The position numbers and the translations under genes are program-made. Below, piece after piece: positions 49,369-58,819 of a stretch of 64,000 nt of DNA. Source of the DNA: Megaera_A sp965233855 (GTDB lineage: Bacteria > Pseudomonadota > Alphaproteobacteria > Rickettsiales > Rickettsiaceae). The stretch covers positions 372,001 to 436,000 of the forward strand of contig OZ247586.1 in the NCBI GenBank assembly GCA_965233855.1. Direction: 5' to 3'. Each line of letters opens with the position of its first letter. The stretch's first letter is position 1. The notes beneath the pieces are model-generated. The model had not been told where the DNA came from, did no database searches, and saw nothing but the letters and a program-made list of their open reading frames with translations.

Positions 49369-50291
49369 TGGTCGGATTATTAGGTAGACTTAAAAGCGCG
49401 CTAACTAAAACTTCAAGTAAAATTGGTAGTGGCATTGAACATTTACTGATTAAGAAGAAGCTAGATAACGCAACTCTTGAAGAGCTTGAAGATTTACTTT
49501 TATGTGCAGATGTTGGGACGGTAGTATCGTCTGAGATTATTGACTCACTTAGAAAGCTCAAATTTAATAAAGAAGTAACTTCTGATGAAATTAAGAATGA
49601 TTTAAGTCAAATTATTCAGGAAATATTAGACAGGCAAAATCATTATTTTCAGATATCAAATGAAGGATTAAATGTTATTTTAGTCTGTGGTGTGAATGGT
49701 AATGGTAAGACCACAACAATCGGCAAGATGGCTTCCTCATATGTTGCTGATGGCAAGAAAGTAGCAATAGCTGCTTGCGATACTTTCAGAGCAGCTGCTG
49801 TTGATCAAATTGAAAAATGGGCGCAGAGATCTGGCGCTATGCTTTTTCAAGGTGAGGAGAAAGCAGATCCAGCAAGCGTAGCGCATAGAGCAGTTTTAGA
49901 GAGTTTAGAAAATAATGTTGATGTATTATTTATAGATACTGCTGGCAGGTTACATAATCATAAAAATCTTATGGAAGAGCTGGCAAAGATAATTAGGGTT
50001 GTAAAAAAAGTTGATGCAACTGCTCCTCATCATTCATTATTGGTTATTGATGGTACCACGGGTCAAAATGCATTGAATCAAGTGGAGAAATTTAAGGCGA
50101 TTGCTGATGTTTCTGGATTAGTTATTACTAAACTGGATGGTACTGCAAAAGCTGGTGCCGTGATTGGCATTGTACAAAAATTTGCACTGCCCGTACATTT
50201 TATTGGCATTGGTGAAGCTATTGATGACTTAAAACCATTTGCTACATCAGATTTTTCAAGAGCTATGGTTGGTCTTGAAGATAGAATGTAA
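49368..50291 (+). CDS. ftsY: Signal recognition particle receptor FtsY
   Basis: A 307-residue SRP GTPase that docks ribosome-SRP complexes at the membrane. It has a short N domain (LEELEDLLLCADVG) and a G domain with P-loop CGVNGNGKTTTIGKMA, DTFRAAAVDQIEKWA, FIDTAGRLHNHKNLM and ITKLDGTAKAGAVIG. It lacks the long acidic A domain of E. coli FtsY, as is usual in alphaproteobacteria. Confidence 0.96.
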   Translation: MVGLLGRLKSALTKTSSKIGSGIEHLLIKKKLDNATLEELEDLLLCADVGTVVSSEIIDSLRKLKFNKEVTSDEIKNDLSQIIQEILDRQNHYFQISNEGLNVILVCGVNGNGKTTTIGKMASSYVADGKKVAIAACDTFRAAAVDQIEKWAQRSGAMLFQGEEKADPASVAHRAVLESLENNVDVLFIDTAGRLHNHKNLMEELAKIIRVVKKVDATAPHHSLLVIDGTTGQNALNQVEKFKAIADVSGLVITKLDGTAKAGAVIGIVQKFALPVHFIGIGEAIDDLKPFATSDFSRAMVGLEDRM

Positions 50292-50415
50292 TATAACCAT
50301 ACACATCTTTTTTTGATGATTAAGAGAGTTTGTATTTTGATTAAAAAATCTTGATGATTTAATTTACGTACTATATATTACTTTTTAAATTTATTATTTC
50401 GTTCCAGAATATATT

Positions 50416-51434
50416 ATGATAAATAATAATTTTCATGTACTTAGATTATTTGTGGCTTACTTGGTTTTTTGGGGCATTCATATGTATTTCTTGGGTTAGA
50501 AGAGCCTATATTTTTATCAATTTTTAAAATTGGCCCACTTGGAGTAGTAATTTTTTTTATAATAAGTGGTTACTTGATTGCTGCAAGTTGGAATTCTGAT
50601 AGTAATTTATTAAGATATTTTATTCGTAGATCTTTGAGAATATTTCCTGCATTAATTGTTTTTACTATAGTTGCAGTGTTTATTTTAGGGCCACTTGCTA
50701 CTAACTTATCTGTTCGAGAGTATTTTAGTCATCACTTAACTTTTTACTATTTCTCAAATATATTTTTATATATTAATTATTATCTGCCTGGAGTTTTTGA
50801 AAAGGCTAGATTTGTAAATGCAGTTAATGGTTCGTTATGGAGTCTAACAATTGAATTCTTTATGTATACCTCTTTAGCAGTGCTTAGTTTTTTAGTCCTT
50901 GCTAGATTAAGGAAATTTATATATTTAGTTTTGTATATAGTCTCTATTTTGATATCAATTTTTTAGGCAAATAAAACTGATAAAATGTTAGTTTTCTATG
51001 CGACTGATGTTCGCCAAATATTTTTGACAGGAACATATTTTTGGGCAGGTAGTGTATTCCACTCCTTTAATTTAAAAAGATATAGTTCTTTAAAAGGTGT
51101 ATTTATTGCGGTTTTATTTCTTTTTATATTACAATTTATTCCGCATTTAATATTCCAATTAGCGTATATTTTAATTCCTTATATTGTCTTAAGTTTTGGA
51201 AACATGCCCCAAATAAAGGTTTTATCCCCTTTAGTAAATCTGGGTGATGTTTCTTATGGGTTTTATATTTATTCATTTCCAGTACAGCAAATTATTTCTA
51301 TTTTATTGCCTAACATAAGGTTAGATTTGTATTTGATAATTTGTATGAGTATTGCGCTTCCGATATCGATTCTTTCTTGGCGCTTTGTCGAAAAACCATG
51401 TTTAAGATTTAAGCCGAACAAACCTAGTATATAA
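50416..51434 (+). pseudogene. Acyltransferase-3 family gene, frameshift plus in-frame TAG
   Basis: A membrane O-acyltransferase of the OafA/NodX type in three pieces. ATG 50416 encodes NNNFHVLRLFVAYLVF. The frame then shifts near 50463-50472, where a T run appears one short, and GHSYVFLGLEEPIFL and VIFFIISGYLIAASW follow. A TAG at 50964-50966 interrupts after SILISIF, and the same frame resumes (MLVFYATDVRQIFLTG, DVSYGFYIYSFPVQQI, LSWRFVEKPCLRF). One added base gives 340 codons, still with the TAG. Such enzymes acylate surface polysaccharides. Confidence 0.75.
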
Positions 51435-51552
51435 ATTTATTATGTTTGTTATAAATAATGAGTGAAGAGGTAAGTTACTTAGGGTTAATATTTATTTTTT
51501 ACACCCAATTCTTTCTAAGGTAATAATTTAGTAGTAATTTAAGGTATTGTTT

Positions 51553-52131
51553 TTAGCAGCTCGCTATTTCAGGAACGAAATCATATTTAGAAATGCCAAG
51601 TGTTGATAGAGCTTTGTGCCATTTGTCATCAGAATCTTCATCAAAAATTAGATCTAGGTTTGGTTCTGCAACGATCCACAAGTTATTTTCTAGTTCAAAC
51701 TCCATTTGTTCTGCTCCCCAACCAGTATATCCAATGATAAATAAACTTTTCTTGGGACCGAGGCCATTTGAAATATCTTTTATAATTTGGACGTTTGAAC
51801 TGACAGCAAGACCGTCATCTATTGGAGTAAATAATAAATTCTTGCTGTATTCATTAGTATGTAGAAAAAAACCTCTTTCCATTTCAACTGGCCCTCCTAG
51901 ATGTACATCAAGATTCAGATTGTGAAAGTTTATATCTGCATCCATTTTTTTAAAGAGATTATTAGCAGGAGAGTTATTTACAGGATGATTAATAATTAAT
52001 CCAACCGAGCCTTCCTTGTTGTGCTGGATAACATAAATCATAGATTTATGAAAAACATTTCCTTCCATAGTATATGGACTAGCTATGAGAATTTTACCAG
52101 TGAGATTAGAAAAATTTTGTTCGGTCATCAA
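51553..52131 (-). CDS. YqgE/AlgH family protein
   Basis: A 192-residue DUF179 protein. Family landmarks are LTGKILIASPYTMEGNVFHKS, GSVGLIINHPV, HLGGPVEMERGFFLHT and LFIIGYTGWGAEQMEFEL. The biochemical role is not established. It is divergent (64-bp spacer) from the DsbD-like gene, a pairing seen in other alphaproteobacteria. Confidence 0.88.
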   Translation of the reverse strand: MMTEQNFSNLTGKILIASPYTMEGNVFHKSMIYVIQHNKEGSVGLIINHPVNNSPANNLFKKMDADINFHNLNLDVHLGGPVEMERGFFLHTNEYSKNLLFTPIDDGLAVSSNVQIIKDISNGLGPKKSLFIIGYTGWGAEQMEFELENNLWIVAEPNLDLIFDEDSDDKWHKALSTLGISKYDFVPEIASC

Positions 52132-52195
52132 ATTATTTCCTCAAGTTAACTACATATCTATATAGTCATATAATAATATATTTCAAGAACTGTAT

Positions 52196-53854
52196 ATGAC
52201 TTTTAAAAAACTCACCTTAGTTTTTTTACTCCTATTACTTACTCTACCAGAAACTTTTGCAAAGGACTATAATTTTGTCTTAAAAGAAAATGTAGATCAT
52301 GGGTTGTATTTTATCTTAAAGCTACAATATGGAGATACTATTTACAGTAATAGAGAGAATGATTCCAATCCTTTTCCAACATCAATTAAAATACATCCTT
52401 CAAGTAATTTAAAGAATTATATTTTTGAGTGGCCAAAAGCAAAGTCAAAATATCAAGACGGAATTGGGGAGGTGGAGTATTTTGATAAGGAAATCATTAT
52501 CCCACTAAAAGTTGAGGTTTATAATTATTCAAAACCAGTAAAGTTAAAGGCTGATATTGAGTTTGTAGTTTGTAGTGATCAGTGTGTGCATGTTCAGCAG
52601 AAGCTGGAAGAGGATTTGATAATACATGATCATGGATTTTCTATAGAGCAATATCTATGGTTTGTTGGAATCGCAATATTTGGTGGTTTTATTTTGAACT
52701 TCATGCCATGCGTTTTACCGGTTTTATCCCTTAAAATATTGTCATTTATGAAAAATGATAATATCGATAGAAAATTAGCTTCTATTTTAACAATAATAGG
52801 TATTTTTACATGTTTTTGGGTCTTGGCCGGAGTAATGATCATATTAAAGCATAGTGGGCGGCAATTTGGTTTAGGTGTGAACTTCCAAGTGCCTGAATTT
52901 ATTATTATCTTAACTTTGTTGATTACATTTTTTATAAGTTTGTCTCTAGGGCGCATTAATTTTGGTATGACGAGTCTTGGAAATTCGTTAAATAAAATAC
53001 GATTTGTGAACCCATATCTTGAACATTATTTTAGTGGAATTATTGCAACTATACTTTCTACTCCTTGTAACGCACCATTTATTGGCTCAGCTTTAGCATT
53101 TGCATTCGGAATAGGGGATAATATGGTTGTTTTGATGTTTAGCGCAATAGCATTTGGTTTTAGTGCGCCATATTTTGCAATTATATTTGTTCCAGGGATA
53201 TTAAAATTCATGCCGAAGCCAGGAGTATGGATGGAAGCCTTTAAAAAATTCTTAGCTATATTACTGATAGGTACAATTATTTGGCTTTTATGGGTGCTAA
53301 GCTCACAAATTGGTGATAGGGCAACTTTTGGACTTTTTCTTTTGTTATTATTATTTAAATTTAGCCTCGAAACTAGCTCTGGCTTTTTAAGGAGTAAATT
53401 CTCTAAGATTTTATTGATTTTAACAATAATTACAGCAAGCATGATATTACCACAATATGCTCATGATGAGGATGAAGAGCATAATGCAAATGTAGATATA
53501 GTTTGGAAAAAATTTGAACCAAATAATATTCGAAACATAGTGAGTCAAGGTAATATAGTGTTCGTTGATATTACAGCTGATTGGTGCGCTACTTGTAAAT
53601 ATAATAAAATCATGGTTTTAGATAGAGATAGAACTCTGGGTCTATTTCAAAGAGAGAAAGTTATAGCAATGCGTGGAGACTTTACTTCTCAAGATGCTGA
53701 GATTTATAAATTTCTAACTTATTATGAAGCCATAGGAATCCCTCTTTATATTGTATATGGCCCAGCAAAACCTGAAGGAATTATTTTACCCGTAATCATT
53801 GGGTATAATGATATTGTTGAGGCTGTTCAAAAAGCGAAATTTTTGGAAGAATAA
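52196..53854 (+). CDS. DsbD-family thiol-disulfide transporter
   Basis: A 552-residue protein with three modules. An exported N-terminal DsbC/D-like domain (signal about 1-22; VCSDQCVHVQ near residue 125) comes first. The membrane domain follows (about 150-420; MPCVLPVLSLKIL and STPCNAPFIGSALAF hold the paired cysteines). A C-terminal thioredoxin domain comes last (DITADWCATCKYNK, CxxC). The set would pass reducing power from the cytoplasm to periplasmic partners such as the TlpA-like protein at 7174. Length and architecture are complete. Confidence 0.87.
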   Translation: MTFKKLTLVFLLLLLTLPETFAKDYNFVLKENVDHGLYFILKLQYGDTIYSNRENDSNPFPTSIKIHPSSNLKNYIFEWPKAKSKYQDGIGEVEYFDKEIIIPLKVEVYNYSKPVKLKADIEFVVCSDQCVHVQQKLEEDLIIHDHGFSIEQYLWFVGIAIFGGFILNFMPCVLPVLSLKILSFMKNDNIDRKLASILTIIGIFTCFWVLAGVMIILKHSGRQFGLGVNFQVPEFIIILTLLITFFISLSLGRINFGMTSLGNSLNKIRFVNPYLEHYFSGIIATILSTPCNAPFIGSALAFAFGIGDNMVVLMFSAIAFGFSAPYFAIIFVPGILKFMPKPGVWMEAFKKFLAILLIGTIIWLLWVLSSQIGDRATFGLFLLLLLFKFSLETSSGFLRSKFSKILLILTIITASMILPQYAHDEDEEHNANVDIVWKKFEPNNIRNIVSQGNIVFVDITADWCATCKYNKIMVLDRDRTLGLFQREKVIAMRGDFTSQDAEIYKFLTYYEAIGIPLYIVYGPAKPEGIILPVIIGYNDIVEAVQKAKFLEE

Positions 53855-53889
53855 ATTTTACAGCTTTAGGTGCATTTTGTATATTTATA

Positions 53890-53898
53890 TGTTATAAT
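53890..53898 (+). promoter_or_regulatory. Extended -10 promoter before dusB
   Basis: TGTTATAAT is a perfect TATAAT preceded by the TGN extension, about 40 bases before the dusB ATG. No good -35 is seen, which is acceptable for extended -10 promoters. It could drive dusB and the following Fis-like gene. Confidence 0.5.
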
Positions 53899-53937
53899 CC
53901 CACTTCTTTAGAATTATAGCTCCAATAAAAAATAAGA

Positions 53938-54918
53938 ATGCCAATCAAAATAGACAATATTGAATTATCAAGTCCAGTTATCTTGGCGCCAATGTCGGGT
54001 GTTACTGATTTGCCTTATAGGAAGTTGGTGAAAAAATTCGGCGCTGGTCTCGTTGTTTCTGAAATGGTTGCAAGCAGAGCGATGATAGCACGCTCTCATC
54101 AATCATTGAAAAAGTGCGCTATTGATAATGAGAATAACGATGCGACTAGAGCGTGTGTTCAATTGGCTGGCTGTGAACCTGATATAATTGCAGAATCAGC
54201 AAAAATGAACGAAGATATGGGCGCTAAGATTATTGATCTTAATTTTGGATGTCCTGCAAAGAAGGTTGTTGGTGGTTTTGCTGGATCAGCTTTGATGAAG
54301 GATGAAAAACTTGCAACTGAGATTTTATATGAAACAGTGAAAGCTGTGAAAGTTCCAATTACCTTAAAAATGCGTATGGGCTGGGATGACAGTTCATTAA
54401 ATGCTCCTGTGTTAGCAAAAATTGCTGAAGATGCTGGTATAAAGATGATAACTATTCATGGTCGTACTAGATGTCAATTTTATAAAGGAAGTGCAGATTG
54501 GAATTTTATATCAAAGGTAAAGGAAACGGTAAAAATTCCGGTAATTGCCAATGGTGATATAGTGTGTATAGATAGTGCTACAAAAGCTCTAGAAGAATCA
54601 AAAGCTGATGGTGTGATGATTGGTAGAGGTTGTTATGGTAAACCATGGTTAATCTCTCAAGTTGCACATTTCCTTAAAACTGGAGAAAAATTAGATGAAC
54701 CTTCTATAGAAGTTCAGTTAAATGTTGTGATTGAGCATTATGATGACATGATAGAACATTATGGGGAAGATATTGGCTTAAAAATGGCAAGGAAGCATCT
54801 AGGCTGGTATAGTAGCGGTTTGCCAAAATCATCGGAATTTAGAGCTAGTATTAATCAAATTGATAATATTAAAGATGCAAAAAATAAGATACATGAATTT
54901 TATGGTCCATTGGTATAG
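53938..54918 (+). CDS. dusB: tRNA-dihydrouridine synthase
   Basis: A 326-residue FMN enzyme reducing uridines in the tRNA D-loop, with the DusB/NifR3 pattern. Visible features are VILAPMSGVTDLPYRKL, IDLNFGCPAKKVVGGFAGSAL with the catalytic Cys, KMRMGWDDS, HGRTRCQFYKGSADW and PVIANGDI followed by GVMIGRGCYGKPW. In alphaproteobacteria this gene heads the ntrBC/ntrYX region, and the genes following it here are the remains of that region. Confidence 0.95.
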   Translation: MPIKIDNIELSSPVILAPMSGVTDLPYRKLVKKFGAGLVVSEMVASRAMIARSHQSLKKCAIDNENNDATRACVQLAGCEPDIIAESAKMNEDMGAKIIDLNFGCPAKKVVGGFAGSALMKDEKLATEILYETVKAVKVPITLKMRMGWDDSSLNAPVLAKIAEDAGIKMITIHGRTRCQFYKGSADWNFISKVKETVKIPVIANGDIVCIDSATKALEESKADGVMIGRGCYGKPWLISQVAHFLKTGEKLDEPSIEVQLNVVIEHYDDMIEHYGEDIGLKMARKHLGWYSSGLPKSSEFRASINQIDNIKDAKNKIHEFYGPLV

Positions 54919-54920
54919 AT

Positions 54921-55166
54921 ATGGATAAGAATAATAAAGATACATTGTCAACGGCGGTTGAAGCAAGGTTAGATAAGTTTTTTGAAATGCATGATGGTGA
55001 TTGTCCTGAGTCTGGACTGTATGATCGCGTTATGTCAGAAGTTGAGAAGGTGTTGATTAAAAAAACTTTAAATCATGTCAATGGTGTTCAGATAAAAGCG
55101 TCACAAATTTTAGGTATTAATAGGAATACTCTTCGTAAAAAAATCAAAGATTTGAAAATTTTATAA
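54921..55166 (+). CDS. Stand-alone Fis-type DNA-binding protein (NtrC C-terminal remnant)
   Basis: An 81-residue protein. The last 45 residues (YDRVMSEVEKVLIKKTLNHV, KASQILGINRNTLRKKI) are almost a textbook NtrC/Fis helix-turn-helix. The position, 2 bp after dusB and before ntrY-ntrX, is exactly where ntrB-ntrC stand in free-living alphaproteobacteria. The receiver and AAA+ domains are gone, yet the frame has its own ATG and clean stop, so it may now act alone as a Fis-like architectural regulator. Confident about homology, less so about present function. Confidence 0.8.
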   Translation: MDKNNKDTLSTAVEARLDKFFEMHDGDCPESGLYDRVMSEVEKVLIKKTLNHVNGVQIKASQILGINRNTLRKKIKDLKIL

Positions 55167-55338
55167 ATTATTTTTGATATCGATGTGTCAATTCTAGGTT
55201 GTTATAAAATAATTAATTAGTACAAATTCACTTCTACTTTATACAAAATATGACTTACTTGCCTTGGTGTAAGAAACTTTACTACCTTTTTGTATAGGTT
55301 TCTGTAATATTAATTATATTGTTTATTTTGGCAAAACT

Positions 55339-57156
55339 ATGTTTAAGGCGATTATGAAAGGTTTTTTTAAGCAGCGCGTTGGGAGTAATGCGTTGTATGT
55401 CCTTTTAGCTTTGGTAATATTACTAGTTAGTGTTAATGCGTATTTTGTTTATGAGGAGTTTTTTCTAAAAACTCCTGACCCTATTTATACGATAGGTTTC
55501 TTATTAGTTAGCTTAATAGCAATATTGATTTTCTGTGTGCTGATTGTTAGTAATAGAGTGTCTAGTAAATTTTCATTTATCAAAGGTGGAAAAAGACGTG
55601 TTTCTAAGCTCCGTAAAAGAATAATAATTGCATTTAGTATTGGTGCGGCTTTACCCACAATTATTGTAGCTGTTTTTTCTACCTATTTTTTTAATTTTGG
55701 TGTTGAGGCATGGTTTGATAAAAAAATATCAAAAGTTCTTGATCAATCAATAATTGTAGGCGAATCATATATTGCAGAACATGTTTTGCAGTTAAAAGAG
55801 ACAGCTATTTCTGTGTCTGATGATTTGAGTGCTATGTATTATGATTTAATTCATAGTTCTGAATTGTTCTCTAAAGTTATCAATGCTCAAGCTGAAATGA
55901 GATCAATTGATGAAGCGATAGTTTTTCAAAAAGATACAAATACTATTTTAGCGCAGACTACCTTGAGTTTTTCATTATCATTTATGACCATTCCTTCTCA
56001 TCTTATAGCAAGAGCAGATAAGGGGGAGGTGGTACAAATTGCATCAGATCCTACAAAAATCAGGATATTAATTAAGCTAAGAGATTATAATGATACATAT
56101 CTACTAATAGGTCGCCTTGTTGATTCAAAAATAATAGATCATATTAGTAAAACGAATGGAGCTGCTGATGAGTATTATGCATTGAAGAATCATATTTCTT
56201 CAATGCAGATTAAATTCTCTATGGTGTTTATTCTTTTAAGCTTAGTTCTTTTGTTAGTAGCAACTATTTGGGGAAGGCATTTTGCCGAGAGGATAGTGAG
56301 GCCAATTAGAGAATTGGTGATTGCTGCTGAAAAGGTAAAAAATGGAGATTTATCTGTTCAAGTTCCTTTAGAGGGGTTGAAAAAGGATGAGGTTAAGGTT
56401 TTGTCATCAGCTTTTAACAGAATGGTTAGTCAGATAGATAGACAGCAAAAAGAGTTGGTTGTAGCTCAAAGAGCTCTTGCTTGGTCAGATGTTGCAAGAC
56501 GTGTTGCGCATGAAATCAAGAATCCTTTGACACCAATTCAACTTTCAGCAGAGCGTTTGTTGAAAAAATTTAAACATGAGGTTTCTGATCAAAAATCTTT
56601 TGAGAAATATCTAAAGAATATATTAAAACACTCTGATGATATTAAGGGTATAGTTTCGGAGTTTGTAGATTTTGCAAGATTGCCTGCACCAGATTTTGTT
56701 GAATGTGAGGTAATATCTTTGATTAGTGATTTAGTAGAATCAAGAAAATTAATTAATGATACTATTTCTTATAATTTTGTATCAAATTTGGATGAGTATG
56801 AATTTGTATGCGATATATCTCAAATTAATAGGTTAGTTGTGAATTTACTTTTGAATGCTGAAGAATCTTTCACCCAAGAGCAAAAAGATAAAGTTATAAA
56901 TGTTAGAGTTGATTGTGGTCTTTATGAAGTAAAAATTGTTTTTGAGGATAATGGCCCTGGTTTTAAAGAGGAATTATTGGATTCTGCTAAGGAAGCTTAT
57001 GTTACCACAAAAGTTGGTGGTACTGGATTAGGGCTTGCTATTGTTGATAGAATAGTGGTTGATCATAGTGGAATTCTCAGTATATATAATAATAGTGGTG
57101 GTGCGAGCATTGAGTTAATTTTTAATACTAAAGAATTAAAATCTAAGTTAAAGTAA
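55339..57156 (+). CDS. ntrY: NtrY-type sensor histidine kinase
   Basis: A 605-residue membrane sensor. It has two N-terminal segments (about 18-70), another near 92-115, and one near 290-313 closing an extracytoplasmic region. HAMP follows (RPIRELVIAAEKVKNGDLSV), then HisKA with phospho-His at about 391 (VAHEIKNPLTPIQLSAERL) and HATPase (NRLVVNLLLNAEES, FEDNGPGF, GGTGLGLAIVDRI). All catalytic motifs are intact. No PAS domain is obvious, so it is shorter than many NtrY proteins. Its partner is ntrX, 180 bp downstream. Confidence 0.93.
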   Translation: MFKAIMKGFFKQRVGSNALYVLLALVILLVSVNAYFVYEEFFLKTPDPIYTIGFLLVSLIAILIFCVLIVSNRVSSKFSFIKGGKRRVSKLRKRIIIAFSIGAALPTIIVAVFSTYFFNFGVEAWFDKKISKVLDQSIIVGESYIAEHVLQLKETAISVSDDLSAMYYDLIHSSELFSKVINAQAEMRSIDEAIVFQKDTNTILAQTTLSFSLSFMTIPSHLIARADKGEVVQIASDPTKIRILIKLRDYNDTYLLIGRLVDSKIIDHISKTNGAADEYYALKNHISSMQIKFSMVFILLSLVLLLVATIWGRHFAERIVRPIRELVIAAEKVKNGDLSVQVPLEGLKKDEVKVLSSAFNRMVSQIDRQQKELVVAQRALAWSDVARRVAHEIKNPLTPIQLSAERLLKKFKHEVSDQKSFEKYLKNILKHSDDIKGIVSEFVDFARLPAPDFVECEVISLISDLVESRKLINDTISYNFVSNLDEYEFVCDISQINRLVVNLLLNAEESFTQEQKDKVINVRVDCGLYEVKIVFEDNGPGFKEELLDSAKEAYVTTKVGGTGLGLAIVDRIVVDHSGILSIYNNSGGASIELIFNTKELKSKLK

Positions 57157-57336
57157 ACTGTTGTTTTTATTAATTATTAATTCTTTAAAGGGGAGAATAG
57201 AATTTATGTTGCATAATTACTATCAAAACTGTTGCATTCTTATCAAGTAGGGGCTACTTTTAGTTAAGCGCCTTATCTTTATTCATATTTAGAGATACAG
57301 GAAAATTAACAGATTGATTCCAAGGGAAGATGTATT

Positions 57337-58800
57337 ATGGCACTAGATATTCTTATTATTGATGATGAAGCAGATATAAGAGATATAATTTCGGATATTT
57401 TAAAAGATGAAGGGTTTACTAGTAGGTCCGCTGCAAATAGCACTCAAGCATTTAAGTCTATTTCTGAAAAAACTCCGAATGCAATTATTTTGGATATTTG
57501 GCTGCAAGGAAGTGATCTGGATGGTTTAGGAATTCTAGAAATAGTAAAGAAGCAATATCCTCTGATGCCAGTAATAGTAATTAGTGGGCATGGTACAATT
57601 GAAACTGCTGTAAGTGCGATTAAAATGGGTGCTTATGACTATCTTGAAAAACCATTTACTCATGATAAGCTAATGATTGTTCTGAAAAGAGCCTGTGAAG
57701 CAGCTAAGCTTAAGAGAGAGAATATTGATTTAAAGTCAAAAGTTATAGATAAGACAGAGTTTGTCGGCGGCGCGGCAATTACGGCAAAGCTAAAAGGTGA
57801 AGTAGATAAAGTTGCGCCTACTTCTGGAAGAGTAATGATTCACGGCGCAATAGGAAGTGGTAAAGAGCTTGCGGCAAGATTAATTCATAAAAGATCTAAA
57901 CGAGCTAATGGGCCATTTATAGTTTTTAATCCAACTTCAATGAGTTTGAATAAAATCCAACATGAGTTATTTGGTGAAGGAGAGAGGCAAGAAGTAAGCT
58001 CAAATTTATTTGATAAAAGAGTAAGCATTTTGGAAGCTGCAAATAATGGAACGCTTTACATTGACGAAGTTGGTGATCTTCCAATACAAGCTCAAAATAA
58101 ATTACTGAAATTTTTGAAAGACCAGACACTGACTCGAGGTATGAAATCTATAAAATTAGATATTCGATTGATTACATCATCGACAAAAGATCTTCAATTT
58201 GAAATAACTCAAGGAAGATTTAGACAAGATTTGTATTATAGGTTAAATGTTGTGCCATTATCTATTCCAATTCTGGCTGATCGTAAGGAAGATATTCCAT
58301 TGTTAGTGAAGTATTTTGTAAAACAATTATCAAAATTTTCTGGCCTAAAGGAGAGAGAGTTTTCCGATGAATCAATAGCTGCTCTTCAAGCTTATAATTG
58401 GCCAGGGAATATTAGACAGTTAAGAAATGTAATTGAATGGACATTAATTATGAATCCTCCTAGTCCAGGTGTAATGGAGAAGATAAAATCAGATATGCTT
58501 CCTCAGGATGTAATAAATAATAGTGTGAACATTTCAAAACCAGATACTAACTTGGATATGATGTCTATGCCTCTCCGTGATGCAAGGGAGGTTTTTGAAA
58601 GACAGTATCTAACTGCACAAATGAATAGATTTAATAATAATATTTCTAAAACTTCAACTTTTGTTGGGATGGAAAGGTCCGCACTTCATAGAAAACTCAA
58701 GACATTGAATATTCATGCTGCAAACAACAAATCGTCAATTGAAGAAAAAGAAGAATTGGTTTTTGCAGATACTGAAAGATTGCTTGAAATGCAAGATTAG
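57337..58800 (+). CDS. ntrX: NtrX-type response regulator
   Basis: A 487-residue regulator. The receiver domain has acidic pocket DDE (9-11) and phospho-acceptor Asp53. The AAA+ domain has Walker A HGAIGSGKELAARLIH and Walker B TLYIDEVGDLP. A C-terminal Fis-type HTH is visible (SKTSTFVGMERSALHRKLKTL). The sigma-54-contacting GAFTGA loop is not visible: after HELFGEGER the sequence goes straight to QEVSSNLFDKRVSILEAA. NtrX proteins often have this degenerate loop and act as redox or envelope regulators, not as classic sigma-54 activators. Confidence 0.93.
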   Translation: MALDILIIDDEADIRDIISDILKDEGFTSRSAANSTQAFKSISEKTPNAIILDIWLQGSDLDGLGILEIVKKQYPLMPVIVISGHGTIETAVSAIKMGAYDYLEKPFTHDKLMIVLKRACEAAKLKRENIDLKSKVIDKTEFVGGAAITAKLKGEVDKVAPTSGRVMIHGAIGSGKELAARLIHKRSKRANGPFIVFNPTSMSLNKIQHELFGEGERQEVSSNLFDKRVSILEAANNGTLYIDEVGDLPIQAQNKLLKFLKDQTLTRGMKSIKLDIRLITSSTKDLQFEITQGRFRQDLYYRLNVVPLSIPILADRKEDIPLLVKYFVKQLSKFSGLKEREFSDESIAALQAYNWPGNIRQLRNVIEWTLIMNPPSPGVMEKIKSDMLPQDVINNSVNISKPDTNLDMMSMPLRDAREVFERQYLTAQMNRFNNNISKTSTFVGMERSALHRKLKTLNIHAANNKSSIEEKEELVFADTERLLEMQD

Positions 58801-58819
58801 ATTAATTTAGGGGTTCCAA

